The notes under the pieces are model-generated. The model had not been told where the DNA came from. It searched no databases and was given only the letters and a program-made list of their open reading frames with translations. From Noviherbaspirillum malthae (GTDB lineage: Bacteria > Pseudomonadota > Gammaproteobacteria > Burkholderiales > Burkholderiaceae_D): a DNA stretch of 64,000 nt. Positions within the stretch are counted from its first letter, which is position 1, and every line of letters starts with the position of its first letter. Location: the NCBI RefSeq assembly GCF_015352985.1, contig NZ_JACYXF010000019.1, positions 34,946 through 98,945 of the forward strand. Reading direction: 5' to 3'. Shown piece after piece: positions 18,038 to 27,375 of the stretch. A program made the position numbers and the translations under genes.

Positions 18038-19087
18038 ATGACTGACAAAACCGCCGTCATTCTTGGCGGCACCGGCATGGTCGGAGCCAATATGGCTCAA
18101 TTGCTGGACAAGGTGGGCGGATGGGACGTGACGATCGTCTCGCGCCGGCCCCCTCAATTCGAGACGCGTGCCCGGCATGTCGAGTGCGACATGAGCGACC
18201 CCGGCGACTGCGCAGACAAGCTCGGGCAATTGACGAACGCCACGCATATCTTTTGGACCGGCCATGCAACAGGTACGCGCTGGGTCGACAAGGCGGCCAG
18301 GGACACCGATCTGTTCAAGAACGCGATGACCGCGATCCTGCCGGGCGCAAGCCGCCTCGAGCATGTGTCCCTGCTGCAGGGGTCGAAATACTATGGCCGT
18401 CACCTAGGGCCGTTCAAGACGCCGGCGAAGGAGAGCGATGCGCGGCATTTCCCGCCGAACTTCTATTACACCCAGGAAGACCTGCTGAAGGAACTCGCGC
18501 GCGGCAAGCCGTGGAGCTATTCGCTGATGCGTCCGCACATCGTCTGCGGCTACGCGCGCACCGACATCAACCTGCCCAAGCCGATCGCCGTCTACGCCAC
18601 CCTGTGCAAGAAGTTGGGCTTGCCGCTGCGCTTCCCGGGGCCCGAAGGCGCGTTTCGGGCCATCCATTGCGCGAGCGACGTCGAATTGCTGAACAAGGGC
18701 ATGCTGTGGGCCGCGACCACGCCAGCGGCGGCCAACGAAGCCTTCAACATGGTCAACGGCGACCACTTCCGCTGGCAATACCTGTGGCCGCGGATCGCCG
18801 ACTATTTCGGGCTCGAGAACGGCGGCGTGCAGCAGATCGACCTCGAGCTGATGATGGCGGACAAGGAAGCGCTCTGGGACGAGATCGTGCAGGAGCACGG
18901 CCTGCTGCCGACGCCGTTTTCCGAGGCTGCGAACTGGGCATTCGCCAATTATGCGTTTGCGCCGACCTGGGACATCATGCTCGACAACACCAAGGCGAGA
19001 AAATACGGCTTCCAGGAGTTTGTCGATTCCGAAGACATGTTCATCCGGATCTTCGACAGCTTCCGCGAGCAGCGCTTCATACCCTGA
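18038..19087 (+). CDS. PRISE-type SDR (progesterone 5-beta-reductase/iridoid synthase-like enone reductase)
   Basis: 349 residues. The start at 18038 follows AAGGA and puts the dinucleotide motif GGTGMVG at 10-16. Family blocks of the PRISE reductases can be seen: SKYYGRHLGPF with K117 (plants have TKHYLGPF), NFYYTQEDLL with Y143/Y144, SYSLMRPHIVCGY and MVNGDHFRWQYLWP. These enzymes use NAD(P)H to reduce the C=C bond of 1,4-enones. A three-residue insertion between the lysine block and GPF differs from the plant proteins. It lies in the transporter-amidase-oxoprolinase series, so I infer reduction of an unsaturated carbonyl in the imported compound. A longer frame to 17969 runs into the repeat and is rejected. 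Confidence 0.85.
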   Translation: MTDKTAVILGGTGMVGANMAQLLDKVGGWDVTIVSRRPPQFETRARHVECDMSDPGDCADKLGQLTNATHIFWTGHATGTRWVDKAARDTDLFKNAMTAILPGASRLEHVSLLQGSKYYGRHLGPFKTPAKESDARHFPPNFYYTQEDLLKELARGKPWSYSLMRPHIVCGYARTDINLPKPIAVYATLCKKLGLPLRFPGPEGAFRAIHCASDVELLNKGMLWAATTPAAANEAFNMVNGDHFRWQYLWPRIADYFGLENGGVQQIDLELMMADKEALWDEIVQEHGLLPTPFSEAANWAFANYAFAPTWDIMLDNTKARKYGFQEFVDSEDMFIRIFDSFREQRFIP

Positions 19088-19159
19088 CTCCGCGCGGCGC
19101 ATAGGCATCGCGCCGTTCCCCTTGGCCTTCTTCGCCTGCTTCTCTTACACGCTCACACC

Positions 19160-22100
19160 ATGGCTACCAATACGACTGCTACCAACCTGCAGGACAGCCG
19201 GCGCTGGCAATTCTGGATCGACCGCGGCGGCACGTTCACCGATATCGTCGCCCGCCGTCCGGACGGCGCGCTGGTCACGCACAAGCTGCTTTCCGAGAAC
19301 CCGGGCCAGTATGAGGATGCGGCGCTGGCCGGCATCCGCGCGCTGCTGGGCCTGAAGGCAGGCGATCCGATTCCGCCCGAACAGGTGGAAGCGGTCAAGA
19401 TGGGAACCACGGTCGCCACCAATGCCCTGCTCGAACGCAAGGGCGAAGCGACGCTCCTGCTGACGACCGCCGGATTCCGCGATGCGCTGCGCATCGGCTA
19501 TCAGGCACGCCCGCGCATATTCGACCGACGCATCATGCTGCCGGAACTGCTGTACAGCCGCGTCGAGGAAATCGACGAGCGCATCACTGCACAAGGCGAG
19601 GTCCTGCGGGAGATGCAGGACGATGAACTGCGGGCAAAGCTGCAGAGGGCGCTCGACGCCGGCATCCGCGCGATCGCGATCGTCTTGATGCATGCCTACC
19701 GTTACCCGCAGCACGAGCAGGCCGCCGCGAAGATGGCCGCCGACATGGGATTCACCCAGATCTCGGTGTCGCATCAGGTCAGCCCCATGATGAAGCTGGT
19801 CGGGCGCGGCGACACGACCGTCGTCGATGCCTATCTGTCGCCGCTGCTGCGGCGCTACGTGGACAGGATCGCGCGCGATCTTACCGGCATCAAGCTCATG
19901 TTCATGCAATCCAGCGGCGGCCTCACCGCGGCCGAGCAGTTCCAGGGCAAGGATTCGATCCTGTCCGGCCCGGCCGGCGGCATCGTCGGCATGGTGCGTG
20001 TCGCCGAGGCGGCCGGTGCAGGCCAGATCATCGGCTTCGACATGGGCGGCACCTCGACCGACGTCTCGCACTACAACGGCGAATTCGAACGGGCTTTCGA
20101 GACGCAGGTGGCCGGCGTGCGCATGCGCGCGCCGATGATGAACATCCATACCGTGGCTGCCGGCGGCGGATCGATCCTGCAGTTCGACGGTTCCCGGATG
20201 CGCGTCGGGCCGGACTCGGCCGGCGCCAATCCGGGGCCTGCTGCCTACGGCAACGGCGGGCCGCTGGCGGTGACCGACTGCAACGTCCTGCTGGGCAAGA
20301 TCCAGCCTGCGTTTTTCCCGCAGATCTTCGGCCCGCGGGCGGACCAGCCGCTCGACACCGCGTCGGTGCGGCAGCGTTTCGAGGAACTGGCGGCAAAGAT
20401 TGCCGGCAGCACAGGACGCACCGGCACGCCGGAATCGGTAGCCGAGGGCTTCATCAGCATCGCGGTGTCCAACATGGCCAATGCGATCAAGAAGATCTCC
20501 GTTGAACGCGGCTATGACGTGACTAAATACACCCTCGTCAGCTTCGGCGGCGCAGGCGGCCAGCATGCCTGCCTGGTCGCCGACGCGCTCGGCATGAGCC
20601 GCGCCCTGATCCATCCGCTGGCCGGCGTGCTCTCCGCCTACGGCATGGGGCTGGCCGATATCACCGCCATGCGTGAAACCAGCGTCGAGCTGCCGCTGCA
20701 GCAGGACAGCCTGCCGCAGTGCGAAGCGGTGCTCGAAGGCATGGCCGAAAACGCAACGCTACAGGTGGCGGCACAGGGGATTGCAAGCGAACGCATCCGC
20801 GTCGTGCGGCGCGCCCATCTGCGCTACGAAGGCACGGATGCCGCGCTGGTCGTCGAATACGCCGACGCGCCCGGCATGCAGGCTGCCTTCGAGGCGACTT
20901 ACCGGCAGCGCTACAGCTTCCTGATGCCGGACAAGCGGCTGGTCATCGAGGCGCTGTCGGTCGAAGCGATCGGCCGGAGCGGCGAACAGCCGCGCTCGCC
21001 CGATGCGGGGCAAGCCGGAACCGGTGCGGCATCTGCGCCAGCGCCGACGGCAACCGTGCGCATGTACTCGGGCGGGCAATATCACGACACGCCGGTTTAC
21101 CGGCGGGACGCACTGGGCAGCGGCACGCGCATCGCCGGTCCGGCCATCGTCTCCGATGCCAATGCGACGACCGTGGTGGAGCCCGAGTGGCAGATGGAAA
21201 CGCTGCCGGGCGGCGAGATCCTGCTCACGCGCGCCGTGCCGCGCGCCCAGCGTTTCGCGATCGGCACGGCGGTCGATCCGGTGATGCTCGAAATCTTCAA
21301 TAACCTCTTCATGTCGATCGCGGAGCAGATGGGAGCGACTCTCGCCAACACCGCCTTCTCGGTCAATATCAAGGAGCGCCTCGATTTCTCCTGCGCGCTG
21401 TTCGACGCCGACGGCAGCCTGATCGCAAATGCGCCTCACATGCCGGTCCATCTCGGTTCGATGGGGGAAAGCATCAAGACCGTCATCCGCAAGAATGCAG
21501 GACGCATACGGCCGGGCGACACTTATGTCCTCAACGACCCCTACAACGGCGGCACTCACCTGCCCGACGTTACGGTCGTCACCCCCGTATTCGACGAAGC
21601 GGAACGGGAACTGCTGTTCTTCGTCGCTTCGCGCGGCCACCATGCGGACATCGGCGGCATCACGCCGGGCTCCATGCCGCCCAACAGCCGGACGGTGGAA
21701 GAAGAGGGCGTGCTGCTCGACAATTTCAAGCTGGTGGAAGGCGGGCGCCTGCGCGAGAGCGAACTGCGCGCGCTGCTCGGCGGCGGCCGCTATCCCGCCC
21801 GCAATCCGGACCAGAACGTCGCCGACCTGCGCGCGCAGATTGCCGCGAATGAAAAAGGCGTGACGGAACTGCGGCGCATGGTGCGCGAATTCGGCCTTGA
21901 TGTGGTCAAGGCCTACATGACGCATGTGCAGGACAACGCAGAGGAGGCGGTGCGGCGCGTGATCGGCGTGCTGCAGGACGGCGAGTTTTCCTACGAGATG
22001 GACAACGGCGCCGTCATTCGCGTCGCGGTCAAAGTCGACAGCGCGGCGCGCAGCGCTGTCATCGACTTCACAGGTACGTCGGACCAGCTGCCCAACAATT

Positions 22101-22837
22101 TCAACGCGCCGTCGGCCGTCTGCATGGCGGCGGTGCTGTATGTGTTCCGCACGCTGGTCGACGACGAGATCCCGATGAACGCCGGCTGCCTCAAGCCGCT
22201 GCAGGTGATCATTCCGCCGGGATCCATGCTCAATCCGCATTTTCCGGCGGCCACCGTGGCCGGCAATGTCGAGACATCGCAATGCATCACCGATGCGCTG
22301 TACGGCGCGCTCGGCGTCATGGCCGGCGCGCAGGGAACCATGAACAACTTCACCTTCGGCAATGCCCGGCACCAGTATTACGAAACCATTTCGGGCGGCT
22401 CCGGCGGCGGCCTGCTGAGCAGAGACGGACAGGGCGAAATGCTGTGCTTCGACGGAACCGACGTGGTGCAGACGCACATGACGAACTCGCGCCTGACCGA
22501 TCCGGAAGTGCTGGAATGGCGCTTTCCGGTCTTGCTGGAAAGCTTCGAGATACGCCATGGAACCGGGGGTGCGGGGCGCGGCAAGGGCGGCAACGGCGCG
22601 ATCCGCCGCCTGCGCTTCCTGGAGCCGATGACGGCGTCCATCCTGTCGAACCGCCGGCGCATTCCGCCCTTCGGGCTCGCGGGCGGAGTGGCGGGAGCGC
22701 CGGGGCGCAACTACGTGATCCGGCAGGACGGCACGCGTGTCGATCTGGGGGCGACCGCATCGATCGAGATGCAGGCCGGGGACGTGTTTGTCGTTGAAAC
22801 GCCGGGCGGAGGCGGCTTCGGCGCACCTGAAGCATAA
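19160..22837 (+). CDS. Fused hydantoinase/5-oxoprolinase (HyuA-HyuB, ATP-dependent)
   Basis: 1225 residues, the full length of eukaryote-like fused oxoprolinases. HyuA half, about 15-690: the ATPase start [38 protein letters not shown], and [12 protein letters not shown]. HyuB half, about 700-1220: [48 protein letters not shown] and the Gly-rich end [13 protein letters not shown]. The family hydrolyses cyclic amides (5-oxoproline, N-methylhydantoin) or carboxylates ketones (acetone or acetophenone carboxylase), all with ATP. The fused form and neighbouring amidase favour opening of a cyclic amide or imide. It is 72 bases after the reductase, in the same direction. Confidence 0.92.
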   Translation: MATNTTATNLQDSRRWQFWIDRGGTFTDIVARRPDGALVTHKLLSENPGQYEDAALAGIRALLGLKAGDPIPPEQVEAVKMGTTVATNALLERKGEATLLLTTAGFRDALRIGYQARPRIFDRRIMLPELLYSRVEEIDERITAQGEVLREMQDDELRAKLQRALDAGIRAIAIVLMHAYRYPQHEQAAAKMAADMGFTQISVSHQVSPMMKLVGRGDTTVVDAYLSPLLRRYVDRIARDLTGIKLMFMQSSGGLTAAEQFQGKDSILSGPAGGIVGMVRVAEAAGAGQIIGFDMGGTSTDVSHYNGEFERAFETQVAGVRMRAPMMNIHTVAAGGGSILQFDGSRMRVGPDSAGANPGPAAYGNGGPLAVTDCNVLLGKIQPAFFPQIFGPRADQPLDTASVRQRFEELAAKIAGSTGRTGTPESVAEGFISIAVSNMANAIKKISVERGYDVTKYTLVSFGGAGGQHACLVADALGMSRALIHPLAGVLSAYGMGLADITAMRETSVELPLQQDSLPQCEAVLEGMAENATLQVAAQGIASERIRVVRRAHLRYEGTDAALVVEYADAPGMQAAFEATYRQRYSFLMPDKRLVIEALSVEAIGRSGEQPRSPDAGQAGTGAASAPAPTATVRMYSGGQYHDTPVYRRDALGSGTRIAGPAIVSDANATTVVEPEWQMETLPGGEILLTRAVPRAQRFAIGTAVDPVMLEIFNNLFMSIAEQMGATLANTAFSVNIKERLDFSCALFDADGSLIANAPHMPVHLGSMGESIKTVIRKNAGRIRPGDTYVLNDPYNGGTHLPDVTVVTPVFDEAERELLFFVASRGHHADIGGITPGSMPPNSRTVEEEGVLLDNFKLVEGGRLRESELRALLGGGRYPARNPDQNVADLRAQIAANEKGVTELRRMVREFGLDVVKAYMTHVQDNAEEAVRRVIGVLQDGEFSYEMDNGAVIRVAVKVDSAARSAVIDFTGTSDQLPNNFNAPSAVCMAAVLYVFRTLVDDEIPMNAGCLKPLQVIIPPGSMLNPHFPAATVAGNVETSQCITDALYGALGVMAGAQGTMNNFTFGNARHQYYETISGGSGGGLLSRDGQGEMLCFDGTDVVQTHMTNSRLTDPEVLEWRFPVLLESFEIRHGTGGAGRGKGGNGAIRRLRFLEPMTASILSNRRRIPPFGLAGGVAGAPGRNYVIRQDGTRVDLGATASIEMQAGDVFVVETPGGGGFGAPEA

Positions 22838-22920
22838 TGAACGGCATTCATGCGGCGGGCTTGGACCCGCTGCGCAAGCGTTGATACGGCAATGCGGAAT
22901 TACCCTCAATCGGAACGACA

Positions 22921-23799
22921 TTGAACAGGAACGGAATACTCCTGCATATCGCAGGCCTGTGGACGCTCTCCACGCTGGACGCGTCGGCAAAATGGCTGGT
23001 ACTGGCAGGAGTGCCGGTCCTGATGGTGACATGGGTGCGCTATCTGATGCACACCGCGCTGATGACGGCCGTCGTGCTGCCGTCGCGGGGCGGCGCCATC
23101 TTCAAGACCCGTTCGCTGTCGCGCCAGCTGACGCGCGGCCTGCTGATGGTATTGTCGACGATACTGTTCTTTTCGGTCCTCAGGCGCCTGCCGCTTGCCG
23201 AAGCGACATCCCTCAATTTCATGGCGCCGCTGTTCCTGATGGCCATGGCGCCGTGGCTGCTGCGTGAATCGCATCGGCTGCATCGCTGGATCGGCGTGCT
23301 GACGGGCTTTGCCGGCGTGCTCATCGTGGTGCGGCCGGGATCGCCGCTCGATCCGCTCGGCGTTGCGCTCGGCCTGCTGACCGCACTGACGTTTGCGTTC
23401 TTCCAGATCTCCACGCGCCGCGTCGCGCATGATGATCCGCTCACCACCAATTTCTACGGCGGCCTGTTCGGCTCCGTCGCGCTGACCGCGGCATTGCCGT
23501 GGTTCTGGGAAGTGCCGCACCTGTCGGCGCCGCAATGGGTGCTGCTGATTTCCACCGGGTTCACCGGATTTGCCGGCCACCTGCTGCAGATCATGGCCTA
23601 CCGCAGGAGCCAGGCGACGCTGCTTGCGCCCTTCACTTACCTGCAGATTGTTGCGGCCGCCATGCTGGGCTGGATCGCGTTCGGCCAGCTGCCGGACTTG
23701 ACCACGGCGATCGGCATTGCGCTGATCTGCTCCGCAGGCCTGGCCGTGGTGCTGTGGGAAGCGCGCAGACCGGCGGTGCGGGTCGCCGAACAGGAATAA
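22921..23799 (+). CDS. EamA/DMT family transporter
   Basis: 292 residues with ten predicted membrane helices in two EamA repeats (about 5-130 and 140-280). The motif region VLRRLPLAEATSLNFMAPLFLMAMA is typical of the RhaT/EamA group. TTG at 22921 is taken as the start because it opens directly into the first helix; no in-frame ATG lies upstream. It is the last co-directional gene of the catabolic series, 83 bases after the oxoprolinase. It may export a product or import a related compound. It converges with the Bcr/CflA gene, leaving only 23 bases between stops. Confidence 0.88.
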   Translation: MNRNGILLHIAGLWTLSTLDASAKWLVLAGVPVLMVTWVRYLMHTALMTAVVLPSRGGAIFKTRSLSRQLTRGLLMVLSTILFFSVLRRLPLAEATSLNFMAPLFLMAMAPWLLRESHRLHRWIGVLTGFAGVLIVVRPGSPLDPLGVALGLLTALTFAFFQISTRRVAHDDPLTTNFYGGLFGSVALTAALPWFWEVPHLSAPQWVLLISTGFTGFAGHLLQIMAYRRSQATLLAPFTYLQIVAAAMLGWIAFGQLPDLTTAIGIALICSAGLAVVLWEARRPAVRVAEQE

Positions 23800-23822
23800 T
23801 TCTGCTCAACGGCCCCCTGAAA

Positions 23823-25040
23823 TCACAAGGGTCGATCCTTCGCAGGCGTGGCAGTTGGGGGCGCAACTTGCTCCTTGCTGCCCAATGCCCAGCACACCAT
23901 GGCGAGCACCAGTCCGGCCGCCACGCCTTCAGCCATCTTGAAGGCACTATCGAACAGCAGCGGCGCCACGAAGCCCGATACCAGCGCAAAAATCAGCATC
24001 TGAATGAAGTTCTGCAACGAGGCGGCGAGTCCCCGCATCTGAGGAAAGAGGCTTTGCGTCATCACGCTCATCGCCGGCACTGCCATGGCCATGCCGAAGG
24101 CATACAGCATGATGGGCAGCACCGCCCAAGGTACGGCCGGCGCGAACAGGCCGGTATAGATCAGGTTGATGGCAGCCGCTGCCGCCATGACGAGGAAACC
24201 GCACCGGACCATGCCGGGAAGCGGCACGCGGTGCGCCAGTCTGCCGCTTGTCGCCGAGCCGATCACCATGCCGGCAACCATGGGAATGAACAGCCAGCCG
24301 AACGCGGTCTCCGGCAGATGCAGCACCTGCATGACGAAGCTGGCCGCAGATGAGATATACAGCGCAAAGCCGCTGAAGGCGAAGCCGGCACCGAAGGCGC
24401 GCAGCAGGAATTGCGGATGGCGCAGCGCCGTCCAGTAATTGCCGGCGATGGCGGCGGCCCGGAAAGGCTGCCGCGATGCCGCCGGCAAGGTCTCGCGCAG
24501 GGTGGCGCAGCAGGCGATCAGCAGGAGGATGCCGATGGCGGTCATGAAGGCAAAGGTGGAGCGCCAGCCGAAGGCGACATGGAGCAGGCCGCCGATCACC
24601 GGCGCGACTGCGGGAGCGATGCCGAACACCATCATGATGTTGGCGATGAAGCGCTGCGCATCCGCACCCTGGAAGCGGTCGCGCACGATGGCCTGCCCGA
24701 TCACCATGCCGGCGCCTGCGGACGCACCCTGCAGCGCCCTGAAGACCAGCAGCGAGGTGAAGCTCGCGGACAGTGCCGCGCCGATCGATGCCGCCGTGAA
24801 GAGCACGAGAGAAAAGAGAATCACGGGGCGCCGGCCGAAGGAATCCGACAGGGTGCCGTAGAACAGGTTCATCAGCGAAAACGCAAACAGATAGACGCTG
24901 AGGGTTTGCTGCACCAGCGCCGGAGCGACGGTGAAGTGCTCGGCGATCGCAGGGAAGGAAGGCAGATAGGTGTCGATGGCAAAAGGGCCGATCATGGCCA
25001 GCCCGGCCAGGACGACGGTCAGCAGCTTGGTATTCATCAC
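23823..25040 (-). CDS. Bcr/CflA family MFS drug efflux pump
   Basis: 405 residues, 12 membrane helices, major facilitator superfamily. The N-terminal pattern GPFAIDTYLPSFPAIAEHF and the loop motif YGTLSDSFGRRPVILFSL place it in the Bcr/CflA (DHA1) group, proton-driven exporters of bicyclomycin, chloramphenicol and similar compounds. The last three helices and the short tail are complete. Its start lies 12 bases after the TetR regulator's stop on the same strand, so the two form an operon in the order regulator then pump. Substrate unknown. Confidence 0.92.
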   Translation of the reverse strand: MMNTKLLTVVLAGLAMIGPFAIDTYLPSFPAIAEHFTVAPALVQQTLSVYLFAFSLMNLFYGTLSDSFGRRPVILFSLVLFTAASIGAALSASFTSLLVFRALQGASAGAGMVIGQAIVRDRFQGADAQRFIANIMMVFGIAPAVAPVIGGLLHVAFGWRSTFAFMTAIGILLLIACCATLRETLPAASRQPFRAAAIAGNYWTALRHPQFLLRAFGAGFAFSGFALYISSAASFVMQVLHLPETAFGWLFIPMVAGMVIGSATSGRLAHRVPLPGMVRCGFLVMAAAAAINLIYTGLFAPAVPWAVLPIMLYAFGMAMAVPAMSVMTQSLFPQMRGLAASLQNFIQMLIFALVSGFVAPLLFDSAFKMAEGVAAGLVLAMVCWALGSKEQVAPPTATPAKDRPL

Positions 25041-25052
25041 GCTAAGTCTTGA

Positions 25053-25685
25053 TCAATGTGTGGAAAGGCCGGTGAGCGCGGCCATGGAGAACTGGTAAAT
25101 GTGCTCGGCAATTTTCACGATGCCCGCCGGGTCATAGGCGATCTCCGGCGCGGCGATCTCGTGAACGCGCCGGGCGCTGGCATAGAAAACGGCCTGGCCG
25201 ATGATGCTGAATACGCAACGCTGGATGGCGTCGTCCTCCAGCGCATCGCCGGTGATGCCGCGGATCAGATCGGCGAAGAAGCGATGCTCGGGCCGGATGT
25301 CTCGGTCGGCAATGGTGCCGATGGCTGCGGACGGGTCCATCAGTTCCCATGCGAGCAGGCGGGTGCGCAGCGAAGCCGGACCAGGCGTCAGGAGATTGGA
25401 CACCAGCCGCTTGATTGCGGCGCGCAGTTTCTCGTCCGGGGCTTCGTTGCCGGCGGTTGTGCCGTCGACAAACGCTTTCTCTTCCTGCTCGCGCGCGAAG
25501 TCGAGCACGGCCAGGTAGAGATCGTCCTTGCTGCCGAAGTAGTAATGCACCATGGCGACATTGACATTCGCCCGCTCGCAGATCTTGCGGATGGAAGCCG
25601 CCTTGAAGCCGTTTTCGACGAAGACGTCGGCGGCGATGTGAAGGATGCGCTCGCGCGTCTGGGGAAAAGCGTCGGATGTTGCCAT
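25053..25685 (-). CDS. TetR/AcrR regulator with CecR-like C-terminal domain
   Basis: 210 residues. The N-terminal helix-turn-helix (about 12-58) reads RERILHIAADVFVENGFKAASIRKICERANVNVAMVHYYFGSK, typical of TetR. The C-terminal part resembles the CecR/YbiH ligand domain (RLLAWELMDPSAAI, HRFFADLIRGI). It is the first gene of the operon with the efflux pump, so it probably represses both and is released by a pump substrate. A 16-base inverted repeat lies 19 bases upstream of its start codon, where an autoregulatory operator would be expected. Confidence 0.92.
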   Translation of the reverse strand: MATSDAFPQTRERILHIAADVFVENGFKAASIRKICERANVNVAMVHYYFGSKDDLYLAVLDFAREQEEKAFVDGTTAGNEAPDEKLRAAIKRLVSNLLTPGPASLRTRLLAWELMDPSAAIGTIADRDIRPEHRFFADLIRGITGDALEDDAIQRCVFSIIGQAVFYASARRVHEIAAPEIAYDPAGIVKIAEHIYQFSMAALTGLSTH

Positions 25686-25692
25686 TGTTGTT

Positions 25693-25719
25693 AAACAGCC
25701 GTTTCAAACAGGCGTTTGA
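25693..25719. promoter_or_regulatory. Candidate TetR operator
   Basis: TCAAACAGGCGTTTGA (25704-25719) has perfect six-base arms. It partly overlaps a near-repeat, AAACAGCCGTTT (25693-25704), giving two AAACAG-S-CGTTT half-patterns. It lies just upstream of the tetR start. Binding is inferred from position and symmetry only. Confidence 0.6.
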
Positions 25720-25820
25720 TTATAGCGGAGAAGTGGTGCGGCCTGCAGCGGGGGTTCGGGAAATCCCTCACGCGCGCGGAATGCCGTTATAGTCGTGTAC
25801 CCTTTTTCGCCGGCACCAGC

Positions 25821-26204
25821 ATGTCTCTCCTTGCACGTTGTCTTTTCATTCTTTTTTTCGGCCTGCTGCCTGCGGCACCGTCCATGGCGGACGCTGAACG
25901 GGAAGCCGCGATTGCTGCTGAAAGGATGGAAAGGGCTATCGCTTTCTGCCATGGAAATGCGCAATGCGAAGAGGCAGTGCGCAAGCGCGAAGCGGCGGGA
26001 GCGGAAAAGCGGCAGCAGCGGGAGGCGGCGGACAAGGCGCTGAAGGAGGCTGACCCGAGCGGTTATTACCTGGCGCTGGCCCGACGGTATCTGGCCGCCG
26101 CGGCGTTCATTGCGGGCGCGGCCGGGCTTTATGTGCTCGTCATGAACCGGCTGTTCGGCAAGCGCCGCCGCCGGCGTGACGGCGGGTCGGACATTCCCCG
26201 CTGA
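25821..26204 (+). CDS. Small exported/membrane-anchored protein of unknown function
   Basis: 127 residues from ATG 25821. The start opens a signal-like segment (MSLLARCLFILFFGLLPAAPSMA). The middle is a charged helix rich in Glu, Arg, Lys and Ala with two Cys (FCHGNAQC) that could pair. A membrane helix follows at about 98-118 (AAAFIAGAAGLYVLVM), ending in a basic cytoplasmic tail (KRRRRRDGG). This is a two-pass or N-out single-pass layout. I do not recognise the family. It is divergent from the tetR operon and convergent with the methyltransferase. Confidence 0.65.
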   Translation: MSLLARCLFILFFGLLPAAPSMADAEREAAIAAERMERAIAFCHGNAQCEEAVRKREAAGAEKRQQREAADKALKEADPSGYYLALARRYLAAAAFIAGAAGLYVLVMNRLFGKRRRRRDGGSDIPR

Positions 26205-26248
26205 TTTCTCGCTCGCCTGAAAGATGGAACGATGAGAGCGATGTGCCC

Positions 26249-26266
26249 GCCGATTTTCCAATCGGC
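26249..26266. terminator. Hairpin between convergent genes
   Basis: GCCGATT-TTCC-AATCGGC forms a perfect seven-base stem in the 140-base gap between two convergent genes. A second hairpin (GCCGGA...TCCGGC, 26312-26330) is close to the methyltransferase stop. Neither has a long T run. Confidence 0.35.
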
Positions 26267-26346
26267 AGGCTGGCGTTCAGACCGCTCGTTCGATCCGGCC
26301 GGAAGTGGTGCGCCGGACAAGTTTTCCGGCACAAGGTTTTTGCAAC

Positions 26347-27180
26347 TTACTTCCGCTCGATCACGACTTCAAGATACTCGCTAGGCAGCACCAGGGTTTC
26401 GTCGCCCGACCGGTTGCCGCTCGCCATGAGCGCCAGCAAGTCGGCCTTGAAGGCAGCCTGCTTCTCGGCATCCAGCGCGCCGAAGGTCTTGTTGAGCGGG
26501 CCGTAGTAGGTGCGGAAGACTTCGATCCAGTGTTCCTGCGAGCGGTAGCGCATGACGAACTCACGGCTGGTGGCGCGGATCTCTCCGGCCGCAGTGCCGA
26601 ACAGTTCCTGCAGCCTGGCCTTCGTGCCCCACAGCGCCGGCGACTTCACGCCCGGTGCCGGAGGAATGTATTTGCCTATCGTCTTGAATACCTGCCCGAT
26701 GAAGCTTTCCGGGGTCCAGCTTGCCAGGCCGATCTTGCCGCCCGGTTTGCAGACGCGCGCCATTTCAGCGGCTGCCTTTTCCTGGTCGGGAGTAAACATG
26801 ACGCCGAAGGTGGACATGACCACGTCGAACGATGCAGCGGGAAACGGCAGGTTCTCGGCATCGGCTTCCTGAAACTCTATCGCCAGGCCCTCGGCTTGTG
26901 CCCGGATGCGTCCGGCCTCCAGAAGGGAAGGAACGTAATCGGTAGAGGTGACCTTGCACCAGCGGCGGGCGGCCGCCAGCGTCGCATTGCCGTTGCCGGC
27001 GGCGACATCGAGCACGCGGCTGCCTGCGCGCAGGTCGAGCGCCTCGCACAGGTTCTCGCCGACAATCTGCAGCGTGGTGCCGACCACGGCATAGTTGCCG
27101 GTGGACCAGGCGGCCTGCTGGCGCGACTTCACTGCGGCAAGATCGACTGCGGTAGAGGGAGGGGACATAACAGTGGACAT
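26347..27180 (-). CDS. Class I SAM-dependent methyltransferase (UbiE/Methyltransf_11-like)
   Basis: 277 residues, soluble. Motif I is VLDVAAGNGNATLAAA (56-71), followed by TDYVPSLLEAGR (motif II) and a post-I Asp/Glu block (QEADAENLPF) and FDVVMSTFGVMF. The start at 27180 is chosen because AAGGAG (27187-27192) sits six bases before it; that same stretch would be inside the coding region if the upstream ATGs were used. UbiE-like enzymes methylate small molecules such as quinones or arsenite; the substrate here is unknown. It is divergent from an AraC-type regulator about 200 bases away, which may control it. Confidence 0.88.
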   Translation of the reverse strand: MSTVMSPPSTAVDLAAVKSRQQAAWSTGNYAVVGTTLQIVGENLCEALDLRAGSRVLDVAAGNGNATLAAARRWCKVTSTDYVPSLLEAGRIRAQAEGLAIEFQEADAENLPFPAASFDVVMSTFGVMFTPDQEKAAAEMARVCKPGGKIGLASWTPESFIGQVFKTIGKYIPPAPGVKSPALWGTKARLQELFGTAAGEIRATSREFVMRYRSQEHWIEVFRTYYGPLNKTFGALDAEKQAAFKADLLALMASGNRSGDETLVLPSEYLEVVIERK

Positions 27181-27186
27181 CAAGTA

Positions 27187-27192
27187 CTCCTT
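27187..27192 (-). promoter_or_regulatory. Ribosome binding site deciding the methyltransferase start
   Basis: Minus-strand AAGGAG, six bases before the ATG at 27180. It rules against the upstream ATGs at 27198-27201. Confidence 0.7.
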
Positions 27193-27375
27193 CAACATCA
27201 ATGTAATGGTTTCTGGTGTGGGAACATCGGCTTCCGGTTTTCATCCTCGCCGGGTTGTGCTGCCGCAAAGTGCGGGCATCGAGGACGGGTCTAGTATTGA
27301 TCGTCCCACCGCCTTAATGAATGACCGAGCGTCCGGCTTTCTTGCCCGGGACGCCGGATTTGAAGAGAAACCGAG

